From positions 1 through 32,153 of the forward strand of contig CAZCVI010000083.1 in assembly GCA_964502145.1 (NCBI GenBank): 32,153 nucleotides of DNA. Reading direction: 5' to 3'. Of this stretch, positions 14,166 to 21,627 are shown piece after piece (the stretch's first letter is position 1; every line of letters starts with the position of its first letter). This DNA is from CAZCVI01 sp964502145. GTDB lineage: Bacteria > Acidobacteriota > Aminicenantia > UBA2199. Below the pieces are notes generated by a model. It was not told the DNA's origin. It saw nothing but the letters and a program-made list of their open reading frames with translations, and searched no databases. The position numbers and the translations under genes were made by a program.

Positions 14166-16134
14166 CGGGGCAGAGTTTGGGCAGGGTAAAACTAAATCGG
14201 CTACCTTGGTGGGCTTGGCTTTGAACGTGGATAGTGCCGCCGTTGTTTTCCACAAATTCTTTGCACAGGGTCAAGCCCAGGCCAGTGCCTTTTTCATTGC
14301 CAGTGCCACGGGTGCTTTCATGGATTTCATCGGTAAACAAGAGTTTGACCTTTTCTGCGGCCATGCCTACACCATTATCGGAAACAGTCACCTCGATGTT
14401 ATCGCCGGCATCCGTGGAAGTAATAACAATCTCGCCACCGGGATGGGTATATTTCACAGCATTGGTCACGAGGTTGCGAATTACAGCCTTCATCATGTGT
14501 TTATCGGCCCAGGCCATGGTATTCTCCATCACGTGGGAGATCATGCGGATTTTTTTCTTCTGGGCGGTATATTGAATCCAATCCACGGTTTCTGTGGTTA
14601 ATGAGCGGATATCGACCCATTCTTGGTGCCGGGCTATTTTTCCAGTTTGAACTCTGGCCCATTGCAACAGGTTTTCCAGTAAATCGGCCAGTCCCTGGGT
14701 CTGCCTATAAATGTCAAGGATAAACTCGTCGCGGTCCGACACGTCCATTAGATGGGAATTGCGCTGGAGGTGACCGGAACTAAGCAGGATACTATTCAAT
14801 GGGTTCCCAAGATCATGGGCGATAATAGTAAATAATTTATCTTTGGCAGCATTCATCTTTTTTAGTTTTTGTTCGGAGACCAGCAGCACATGTTCGGCTT
14901 TTTTGCGGATCAGGTAGCGGTTATAGGTGACCAGTGCAAGCACCAGCACCAAGATAGTCACGAGAATTAAAAAATTGCCGCGTAATTTTTGGCGGTCTAA
15001 TTCGAGTTTTTGGATGTGGTTATTGTTTTTGAGGAGTTGGTTTTCTTTTTGCTTTTTCTCCACGTCGTACACGACCTGGAGGTGGGCGATGCGTTGGTTT
15101 TTATCCTGGTTGAGGATTTTTTCGCCACTTTCCTTGAATTTCTTATAATACAGGAGTGCCAGCTTATAATCGCCCTTGGTTTCATGGAGGGTAGCATATT
15201 CTTCAAAGAGAATTTTTTTAAGCTCATCAATATTCAAGCGTTGGGCGATCTGCAAACTTTTATCGAGATACGCAAGACCTTTGGTGTAATCCCCCAGTTG
15301 GCCATAATCCCTGCCAAGATTGCTGATGGCATAGGCAATATCGGCCTGATTGCCGAGTTTTTCATATATTTGCATGGATAATAAATCGTATTCAAGGGCG
15401 CGGGTAGGGTTGCCGATACTGCTGTAGACGCAGGCGATATTGTTCAACAGGAAAGCGTGCCCCACAGTGCAGCCTGTTTCTTTCATGATCTTCAAGCTAC
15501 GAAAATAATAGTCCAAGGCTTTTTGATTTTGTTTTAAATTCCAGTACACGGTGCCGATATTATTGAGTATCCAAGCGACACTCTCTTTTTCTCCGAGCTC
15601 CTGGGAAATAATAATGGCTTTTTCAAAATTATCCAGCGCCTTTTGATATTCCTGTAGGTTCCGTTGGATTCTGGCAGTCGAAACCAGGGCACTGGCCAAG
15701 CCCTTTTTATAGTTGGCGTCCTCACTGGCGGATTGGGCTTTCATGGCATAATCGAGCGCGCGCTGAAAATCAGAGAGAGCGAGGTATGCATTGGCAATAG
15801 ACCCATAGGCCACGGCCAGTTCCTTTTTATCACCGATTTTATACGCCAGGCTTTCGGCCTCTTTCCCGGTATCCAGGGCGTCGCGGTACTCGCCCAGCAC
15901 AAAGTACGCCCAGCACATGCCATTGAGCACTTTCACTTTGATCGCATCGGCGGGGTGATCTTTAAGAATCTCCAGGGCTTGTTTGCCGTAAGCCACGGCT
16001 TCGCGGGGGGAGGTATCCTTGTTATCCACGACTTTTTGGCTCAAAAATTGCAGCTTCTCGACCGCGCCAAACATCTGCATTCCCAAAAAAAATAATAGAA
16101 TTGCCAATCCCCATGGTGCCGCTTTATTTCTCAT
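14161..16134 (-). CDS. TPR-containing membrane sensor histidine kinase
   Basis: The 657-residue protein starts with a signal peptide or membrane anchor (about 7-23), followed by some seven TPR units (about 45-340) that should lie in the periplasm. A short coiled coil precedes a membrane helix at about 387-404 (FLILVTILVLVLALVTY). The DHp domain has the phospho-acceptor in FTIIAHDLGNP (His440). The ATPase domain shows NLVTNAVKYTHPGG (N box), DNGVGM (G1) and GTGLGL (G2). It follows the response regulator gene by 61 bases on the same strand, so the two form one two-component system. It probably senses a peptide or envelope signal through the TPRs and controls the RiPP operon just downstream; the signal is unknown. 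Confidence 0.9.
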   Translation of the reverse strand: MRNKAAPWGLAILLFFLGMQMFGAVEKLQFLSQKVVDNKDTSPREAVAYGKQALEILKDHPADAIKVKVLNGMCWAYFVLGEYRDALDTGKEAESLAYKIGDKKELAVAYGSIANAYLALSDFQRALDYAMKAQSASEDANYKKGLASALVSTARIQRNLQEYQKALDNFEKAIIISQELGEKESVAWILNNIGTVYWNLKQNQKALDYYFRSLKIMKETGCTVGHAFLLNNIACVYSSIGNPTRALEYDLLSMQIYEKLGNQADIAYAISNLGRDYGQLGDYTKGLAYLDKSLQIAQRLNIDELKKILFEEYATLHETKGDYKLALLYYKKFKESGEKILNQDKNQRIAHLQVVYDVEKKQKENQLLKNNNHIQKLELDRQKLRGNFLILVTILVLVLALVTYNRYLIRKKAEHVLLVSEQKLKKMNAAKDKLFTIIAHDLGNPLNSILLSSGHLQRNSHLMDVSDRDEFILDIYRQTQGLADLLENLLQWARVQTGKIARHQEWVDIRSLTTETVDWIQYTAQKKKIRMISHVMENTMAWADKHMMKAVIRNLVTNAVKYTHPGGEIVITSTDAGDNIEVTVSDNGVGMAAEKVKLLFTDEIHESTRGTGNEKGTGLGLTLCKEFVENNGGTIHVQSQAHQGSRFSFTLPKLCPA

Positions 16135-16195
16135 GTTTAGTTTGCTCCGTTATTTGTTACTTATTACTCATCAATAGGGTTGTTTTTATCGCTGT

Positions 16196-17602
16196 TTAAT
16201 CAGATAGTTTTGCCATGTTTTTTTCTTTATCCTTGATTATATTCAGGGTACGGATTTTATAACGCAGGCACCCTTCGGAAATACCCAACTCGCGGGCAGT
16301 ATTGGTTTGATGATAATGGTGTTTCTGCAATGTTTTTTCCAAGATGTTTTTCTCCACCGCGGTTAATCGTTGGGCCAGGGGGAGGGAGACGTCCCCGGTC
16401 AGGGTCTGGGCATCAAAATGGTCGCGGCTGAGAATAAACACGGGCAGGTCATCGAGGTCCAGCACATCTTTTTCAGTTAACACCAGGGCGCGTTCGATAA
16501 TATTCTCCAACTCGCGAATATTACCGGGAAAAGGATACTTCATCAATAGGTTTAATGCATCCTTGGAAATTGTTTTGATATGTTTGCCTTCACTGTGGTT
16601 GAACTTTTTAATAAATAAATCAATAAGCAGGGGAATTTCTTCCTTGCGGTCTCTGAGGGGGGGCATTTCAATATTAATCACATTGAGGCGGTAATACAGG
16701 TCTTCCCTGAACCTTTTTTCTTTGACCAGTTCCTGCAAGTTCTTATTGGTGGCGGTAATCAAGCGGATATCCAATTTAACCGGTTTATTGGAGCCCAAGC
16801 GGGTGATTTCGCGGAACTGGATTGCACGCAACAGTTTGACCTGGATTTCCGGGGCCAGTTCGCCGATTTCATCAAGGAACAGGGTGCCTTTATCTGCTTC
16901 CTCGAATTTACCGGGGCGGTCCTTGATGGCACCGGTGAACGCGCCTTTCTGGGAACCAAATAGTTCGGCTTCAATAAGGGTAGCGGGTAGGGAGGAGAGG
17001 TTCACCTTGACCAGGAGCTGTTCCTTGCGTGGAGAGCAGTCATGGATAATGTGACTGATGACATCTTTACCCGTGCCACTCTCGCCAGTAATCAGCACGT
17101 TGGAGTTGGATTTGGCGACGCGCGCCACCAGATGGAGAATTCGTTGCATGGGTTCGGAAGTAAACACATAGTTCTGAAAGGTGTAGGTATCTTGCAGTTT
17201 TTCTTGCAAGAGTTGGTTCTCTTTTAGGAGGGTGATTTTATCCAGGGCGTTTTTTATGGTGTGGTGTAGTTCTTCGATTTTTAACGGTTTGGTCAGATAG
17301 GAATAGGCCCCCATCTTCAACAGTTGTACAGCTTTCTCTACGGAGTTGAGAGCCGTCATAAAAATTACTGGGGTGATTGGGTTTAGTTCCAATACTTTCC
17401 GGTAAAAATCCTCGCCATTCATACCCGGTAAGCTATAGTCCACCAGCACCAGGTCAATGGCGTTTTGTGTGAAATACAGCAACGCTTCCTCAGCATTCTC
17501 AAAGCTCTGGGAATGGTAGCCCTTGGATTTAAGTTCAAAATCGATCACGCGACGTGAAGAGGCATCGTCTTCTACCACCAATATGGTAAATCTGTCGTTC
17601 AT
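16196..17602 (-). CDS. Sigma-54-dependent response regulator (NtrC family)
   Basis: The 468-residue protein has a receiver domain (1-120; phospho-acceptor Asp55 in LVLVDYSLPG, Lys105). Its AAA+ sigma-54 interaction domain (about 145-375) has Walker A GESGTGKD at 173-180, GAFTGA at 220-225 and Walker B TLFLDEIGE. A Fis-type helix-turn-helix ends the protein (TARELGISEGCLRYKIRTL). GAFTGA contacts sigma-54, so this activator needs RpoN promoters; one is present before the RiPP precursors. It is the first gene of the regulator-kinase unit, with GAGGG before the ATG. Confidence 0.95.
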   Translation of the reverse strand: MNDRFTILVVEDDASSRRVIDFELKSKGYHSQSFENAEEALLYFTQNAIDLVLVDYSLPGMNGEDFYRKVLELNPITPVIFMTALNSVEKAVQLLKMGAYSYLTKPLKIEELHHTIKNALDKITLLKENQLLQEKLQDTYTFQNYVFTSEPMQRILHLVARVAKSNSNVLITGESGTGKDVISHIIHDCSPRKEQLLVKVNLSSLPATLIEAELFGSQKGAFTGAIKDRPGKFEEADKGTLFLDEIGELAPEIQVKLLRAIQFREITRLGSNKPVKLDIRLITATNKNLQELVKEKRFREDLYYRLNVINIEMPPLRDRKEEIPLLIDLFIKKFNHSEGKHIKTISKDALNLLMKYPFPGNIRELENIIERALVLTEKDVLDLDDLPVFILSRDHFDAQTLTGDVSLPLAQRLTAVEKNILEKTLQKHHYHQTNTARELGISEGCLRYKIRTLNIIKDKEKNMAKLSD

Positions 17603-17669
17603 TAAGTCCCTCGTTCAGACGTTGGGTCGTGCCAACATTTCTTTCTTTTATTTTGATCCGCTAATTGAC

Positions 17670-17698
17670 ACTTTAATCTTTTTCGCCCTTTTTGTCAA
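17670..17698 (-). promoter_or_regulatory. Sigma-70-type promoter of the regulator-kinase operon
   Basis: On the minus strand: TTGACA (17698-17693), a 17-base spacer, then TAAAGT (17675-17670). The predicted start near 17663 leaves a leader of about 60 bases before ATG 17602. Confidence 0.6.
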
Positions 17699-17772
17699 GA
17701 GGATAAAACAAGGGAATGGCCTTTATTGAAGCTCTATTGAAAGATTTGCCAAAAAACAATACAGGCGTAATA

Positions 17773-17808
17773 GGAAGAATAGGAATAATGGGAATAATGG
17801 GAGTTATA
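17773..17808. repeat. 9-bp tandem microrepeat, GGAATAATG type x4
   Basis: GGAAGAATA, GGAATAATG, GGAATAATG and GGAGTTATA follow one another just past the end of the DUF4139-like gene (17818). A related array lies at 32017-32096. Confidence 0.8.
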
Positions 17809-17817
17809 TCGCGCTTG

Positions 17818-19404
17818 CTACCGCCTAATTAAAACCCTGTATTTGTATTCAATGACGAGCTTTTTCCTTGGTTCGACTTTAACGTCCCAGGTAACGAAGT
17901 GGGGGAGGTTTTCTTTGTCCAGGTCCCAGGCGGGTTTTTCTATTTTCGGGGTATTTTGGGTGGTGAGGATTTCGCCGTAGATCAATTTGGTGATTTCAAT
18001 ATTAATGGGTGTTGCTTTGCGGTTGACCACTTCTAACGTGCCACCAATGGTGACCAGATCATAATCGTAAGAGGAGTGGAGGTGGTATTCTGGGTATTTT
18101 TCAGCTTGTATGTCGCGAATCCGTTCCACTTCAATCTCTTTTAACTGCGCGGTGATATCCAACGGGCGCGTGATCTTGATGGATGTTTTGCCGGAAATGT
18201 TGGTAAACGAGAGGGTGTCCTGACCGAGTATTTTGTCCTTTGAAACAATCAGAACGGGGGCGGTGGTCCAGGGGATTCCAGAGGTATTGGTCAATTCGAT
18301 GGTATGCCAGACTTCTTGGGGTTGCTTTTTGGCCGCTGAATCTCTGAACTCGCATCGCTCCTGATCAAAATTATTCTGGATGTTCCAGGTGTAACCGTCG
18401 CGGCAAGGCACCCTTTTCTTAAATAGGTCCATATACTTCTTCTGGTTCCTTTTGATGGACAGCGATTCCAAGGGGAAAAAGTATAAATCCTCTTTCATCT
18501 CACCGGTTTCAAGTTCAGCCGCCTCGTTCACGGGCTCGGAAAAATTAGCGACGTTGGACTGATAGTTAATGTTTTGGGATTGGATGTTTCTTGCATTAAA
18601 ATTATAATTGTTGCTCTGTAAAACACTGGCGACATCGGGCCCGGTAAAGGGATCCCCCAGGGATAAAAACGCGATATTAGGGAACCCGGCGATCAGGTTC
18701 CCCCTGGCATGGGTGATGTCATCCAGATTGTTGAGGAGCAACGTTTTGCATCGGATGACTGCTTCGCCGGGATCGGAGATGTCCACCAGATAACTGGGTG
18801 TCCAGGTCAAACCTTGGCTGAGCAATCTGATTTTGATCTTGCCTTTCCCTTCTGTCACTTCGATTTTATTGTTGGTGATGCTGTTGACGTGGGAGTCGAC
18901 CCGTGCCATGTTTTCAATGCCTTTGGCGTCTTTTAAGCGTAACCCCACTATTTCGCTTTTCTTGATGATCAATACCCCTTTCTCTGTTTTTGCATAGAGA
19001 TATTCTTCACCAGCCGTGCCCAGTATCTCGGCAGTAATCCAGCCTTCATAGGAGAGTCTTATATCAAAGGTTTTACCGATGCCTTTTTCCAGCACATAAA
19101 GGATATTGTAGGTGGTCGCGTTGGTGGGGGTTTCCTCGTTTTCTTTGTAGATACTTTTGATTTTGATGGTATCCGCATCTGGAGTGATCCATAATGTCCC
19201 GTAAACCGCGCCGGGAAATTCTGGGAGCGTGTAGATGCCGGGACCGGGGACTTCCGCTTCCCCTACCAAGAACGCGTAGCCGTTTTTGAACATCGAGACC
19301 TCTTTGATTTTGATGTTCAGGTACGGGTCTGCGGCAAAGCTGGACAAAAACGACAATATAAACAGGGTAAAACAAACGGCTCTTATTATTTTTTCTTTAT
19401 GCAT
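17818..19404 (-). CDS. Secreted DUF4139-like (MuiA-related) protein
   Basis: The 528-residue protein has a signal peptide (about 1-25, ending SSFAAD). Its beginning, IKEVSMFKNGYAFLVGEAEVPGPGIYTLPEFPGAVYGTLW, is like the N-terminal domain of DUF4139 proteins. Later comes a beta-rich region with LTWTPSYLVDI and a C-terminal domain with WHTIELTNTSGIPWTTAPVLIV, which fits DUF4139. The function of the family is unknown beyond a link to surface polysaccharide in some species. Position 260-300 is an Asn/Gln-rich low-complexity linker. It starts 36 bases after the glutathione peroxidase stop with AGAGG before the ATG, so the two are probably co-transcribed. Confidence 0.6.
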   Translation of the reverse strand: MHKEKIIRAVCFTLFILSFLSSFAADPYLNIKIKEVSMFKNGYAFLVGEAEVPGPGIYTLPEFPGAVYGTLWITPDADTIKIKSIYKENEETPTNATTYNILYVLEKGIGKTFDIRLSYEGWITAEILGTAGEEYLYAKTEKGVLIIKKSEIVGLRLKDAKGIENMARVDSHVNSITNNKIEVTEGKGKIKIRLLSQGLTWTPSYLVDISDPGEAVIRCKTLLLNNLDDITHARGNLIAGFPNIAFLSLGDPFTGPDVASVLQSNNYNFNARNIQSQNINYQSNVANFSEPVNEAAELETGEMKEDLYFFPLESLSIKRNQKKYMDLFKKRVPCRDGYTWNIQNNFDQERCEFRDSAAKKQPQEVWHTIELTNTSGIPWTTAPVLIVSKDKILGQDTLSFTNISGKTSIKITRPLDITAQLKEIEVERIRDIQAEKYPEYHLHSSYDYDLVTIGGTLEVVNRKATPINIEITKLIYGEILTTQNTPKIEKPAWDLDKENLPHFVTWDVKVEPRKKLVIEYKYRVLIRR

Positions 19405-19440
19405 TTTGGCCTCTGGTAATTTTAGTTGGATTACTTTTTA

Positions 19441-20019
19441 TTATTCTGTTTTTAAAGCTTTTTCAATCGCTTGGATTAGTTCTGCATCTTCTGGTGTGGT
19501 TTTAGGGTGAAAGCGGGCCAGAATTTTTCCGTTGCGGTCGACCAGGAACTTATCGAAGTTCCAACGGATAGGACCGGAAAATCCAGGATTGGTCTCTTCA
19601 GAAGTTAAGAACTGGTACAGGGGATGAATATCCGCGCCCAATACCGATATCTTGGCAAACAGTGGGAATTCCACTTTATAATTAAGGGCACAGAACTCTT
19701 TGATTTCAGCATTGCTCGCAGGTTCCTGTTCTTTGAAGTTATTGGCGGGGAAACCAAGGATCACGAAGCCTTTATCCTTGTATTTGGTATAAAGGTCTTG
19801 CAAACCCTTGTATTGGGGGGTCAAACCACATTTGCTGGCAACATTCAACAGCAACACGATCTTACCTTTATATTGTTCCAGGGGGACATCCTGGCCATTA
19901 ATATCGGTCATGGTGAAACTGTGAATATTTTTTGCAGTTTCGGCAGCTTTGGAAAGCGTGACGCCTAAAAAGAGAAACAACCCGGAAACCAATAATACGA
20001 TCAAACTTAATTTACTCAT
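19441..20019 (-). CDS. Glutathione peroxidase family protein (Cys type, exported)
   Basis: The 192-residue protein has an N-terminal membrane or signal segment (LSLIVLLVSGLFLFLGV) and a complete thioredoxin-fold peroxidase domain. The active site reads NVASKCGLTPQY with Cys64 in place of selenocysteine. GFPANNFKEQEP (Gln) and IRWNFDKFLVDRNG (Trp-Asn) complete the catalytic tetrad. Bacterial Cys enzymes of this type usually take electrons from thioredoxin and reduce organic peroxides. The signal segment places it in the periplasm. Its promoter lies at 20067-20095. Confidence 0.92.
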   Translation of the reverse strand: MSKLSLIVLLVSGLFLFLGVTLSKAAETAKNIHSFTMTDINGQDVPLEQYKGKIVLLLNVASKCGLTPQYKGLQDLYTKYKDKGFVILGFPANNFKEQEPASNAEIKEFCALNYKVEFPLFAKISVLGADIHPLYQFLTSEETNPGFSGPIRWNFDKFLVDRNGKILARFHPKTTPEDAELIQAIEKALKTE

Positions 20020-20066
20020 TTTTTTCCTCCATATAACTATAAATAGATATAAACTTAAATCGACTG

Positions 20067-20095
20067 ATTGTAACCTTATTAAGATGGAAAGTCAA
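20067..20095 (-). promoter_or_regulatory. Sigma-70-type promoter of the peroxidase operon
   Basis: On the minus strand: TTGACT (20095-20090), a 17-base spacer, TACAAT (20072-20067), about 48 bases before ATG 20019. Confidence 0.6.
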
Positions 20096-20135
20096 TCTTT
20101 TTTTCTTTTTTTTAATTTTAGATGGCCTGCCCCTG

Positions 20136-20164
20136 TTTACATTATCATTCTTTTTTTTTATAAT
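20136..20164 (+). promoter_or_regulatory. Sigma-70-type promoter of the M50-like gene
   Basis: TTTACA (20136-20141), a 17-base spacer rich in T, then a perfect TATAAT (20159-20164). It diverges from the peroxidase promoter 40 bases away. Confidence 0.6.
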
Positions 20165-20219
20165 AAACGATCATGATAAACACAGAGAAGAAAATAAACC
20201 AGTGGGAGCCAATACGATA

Positions 20220-21296
20220 ATGTACGAAATCATACTTGATGGAACAGTAAAACCAGGAGAAACAGTAGCACAGGTCATCAACCAGATGTCAGCCCTGTTT
20301 AAGACAGAACCCGCAATGGTGGAAAAGATTTTCCGTGACGCCCCCACGGTGATTCAGCGACAATTAACCTGGGAAAAAGCGGTAAAATACAAGGCTGCGG
20401 TAGAAAAAACAGGGGCACTGTGCCGGATTGAACCCGATACCCCCATTCCATCACCCACACCACCACCACCACCTCCGCCACCGCTACCTCCGGTAACGAT
20501 GTATACTCCAGCCGCTCCTGTTTTGGAACCAGCAGAAGCGCCGGAACCACGAATCGCCCGGTTAGATACTGATGGGTGGAAATCCTTGGGTATTGGGTTG
20601 GGAATTACCGTGGTCGTGCTTTTTTTCCAGTTTCTTTCGTTTATCTTCCATTATTTAATTACCCTCGTCCATGAGATTGGCCATGCCGCGGTGGGGTGGT
20701 TGTATGGGTATCCTTCTATTCCTGCTTTTGATTTTGTTTATGGTGGTGGGATAACCATTCAGCAGGAGAAAAACACGGCTATTGTGGTAGTGGTTTATTT
20801 GCTTTTAGGAGGGTTGTTTTACCTGTTCCGTTGGAATCGGTTATCCCTGGTTATTCTTTCTGGTATTACGTTGTTGTATTCGTTGGCAATTTTTACAGAG
20901 ATACATCAGGTCGTGATATTGTTTATGGGTCATGGCACCGAGCTTATTTTTGGGGCTATCTTCCTTTTTCGGGCCATGAGTGGTAGTTCTGTAATCGTAG
21001 AGGCTGAGCGGCCATTGTATGCTTTCCTGGCTTTTTTTATTTTTTTTATAGACTTCCAATTTGCCTTTCGGTTGATGAGTAGCGCCATGCATCGGGCCGA
21101 TTATGAAGACCTCAAGGGTGGTGGGCATTGGATGGATTTCAGCCGTATTGCTGAAGAGTACTTGCATGTCGATTTATCTACCGTGGCCGCTTTTTTTCTG
21201 ATCCTTTGTATTGTCACTCCTATCTTGGCGTATCTTTTTTTCAGACATAAAAAGCAGGTGTTTCATTTCCTGGCGAAACTGCTGCCGATTGTGTGA
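20220..21296 (+). CDS. Membrane protein with HEXXH motif (M50-like) and N-terminal soluble domain
   Basis: I start at ATG 20220 (358 residues); a GTG at 20202 is possible but overlaps the only ribosome-site-like sequence. Residues 1-72 form a small domain (YEIILDGTVKPGETVAQVINQ...KTGALCRIEP), followed by a proline-rich linker (PPPPPPPPLPP). The rest is hydrophobic with about seven membrane helices. The first holds LVHEIGHAAVGWLYGYPS, an HExxH at 151-155, and GHGTELIFGA comes later. This resembles intramembrane M50 metalloproteases, where HExxH binds zinc. Whether it is active is unclear, since the usual C-terminal Asp motif is not obvious. Confidence 0.6.
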   Translation: MYEIILDGTVKPGETVAQVINQMSALFKTEPAMVEKIFRDAPTVIQRQLTWEKAVKYKAAVEKTGALCRIEPDTPIPSPTPPPPPPPPLPPVTMYTPAAPVLEPAEAPEPRIARLDTDGWKSLGIGLGITVVVLFFQFLSFIFHYLITLVHEIGHAAVGWLYGYPSIPAFDFVYGGGITIQQEKNTAIVVVVYLLLGGLFYLFRWNRLSLVILSGITLLYSLAIFTEIHQVVILFMGHGTELIFGAIFLFRAMSGSSVIVEAERPLYAFLAFFIFFIDFQFAFRLMSSAMHRADYEDLKGGGHWMDFSRIAEEYLHVDLSTVAAFFLILCIVTPILAYLFFRHKKQVFHFLAKLLPIV

Positions 21297-21299
21297 TTG

Positions 21300-21328
21300 T
21301 TGACAAAATCCGCAAACAATTGTAAAAT
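21300..21328 (+). promoter_or_regulatory. Sigma-70-type promoter in front of the broken AAA gene
   Basis: TTGACA (21300-21305), exactly 17 bases, then TAAAAT (21323-21328). Transcription would start near 21335. The element overlaps the left arm of the terminator hairpin of the preceding gene. Confidence 0.6.
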
Positions 21329-21350
21329 CACTTTGTGTGCGGATTTTTTT
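21305..21350 (+). terminator. Intrinsic terminator after the M50-like gene
   Basis: AAAATCCGCA (21305-21314) pairs with TGCGGATTTT (21338-21347) as a 10-bp stem; the run of T continues to 21350. The long loop contains the -10 box of the next gene. Confidence 0.55.
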
Positions 21351-21366
21351 TGAAAGGAATAAAACA

Positions 21367-21627
21367 ATGTTTGTAGGACGAAAAAAAGAACTGCAATGGT
21401 TGACTGAAGCGTACCAATCAGGCAAAGGCGAACTGGTGGTTATTTATGGCAGAAGGCGAATCGGGAAAAGTTGTCTGGTAAAAAAATTCGCCGAAGACAA
21501 ACAGAAAATCGGAATACTTCAACCATCACTTGACCTTGGAAGATATCTTGGGGTGATTTCCTTTTTCCTCCGATTTTTTTCCTACCATCACCCAGTAACC
21601 GCCTTTTTTCGGTCCAATCCTTTTTAG
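21367..21627 (+). pseudogene. 5' remnant of an AAA ATPase gene (ATPase_2/DUF234-like)
   Basis: The first 45 codons (to about 21501) encode the family N-terminus: MFVGRKKELQWL, then the P-loop VVIYGRRRIGKSCLVKKF. These ATPases are normally 400-480 residues, with an archaeal-type AAA core and a C-terminal nuclease-like domain. After that point the frame reads through the antisense of the convergent gene and has no family features. A promoter and AAAGGA are still intact, so a short peptide may still be made. Everything 3' was probably deleted when the neighbouring gene arrived. Confidence 0.75.
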
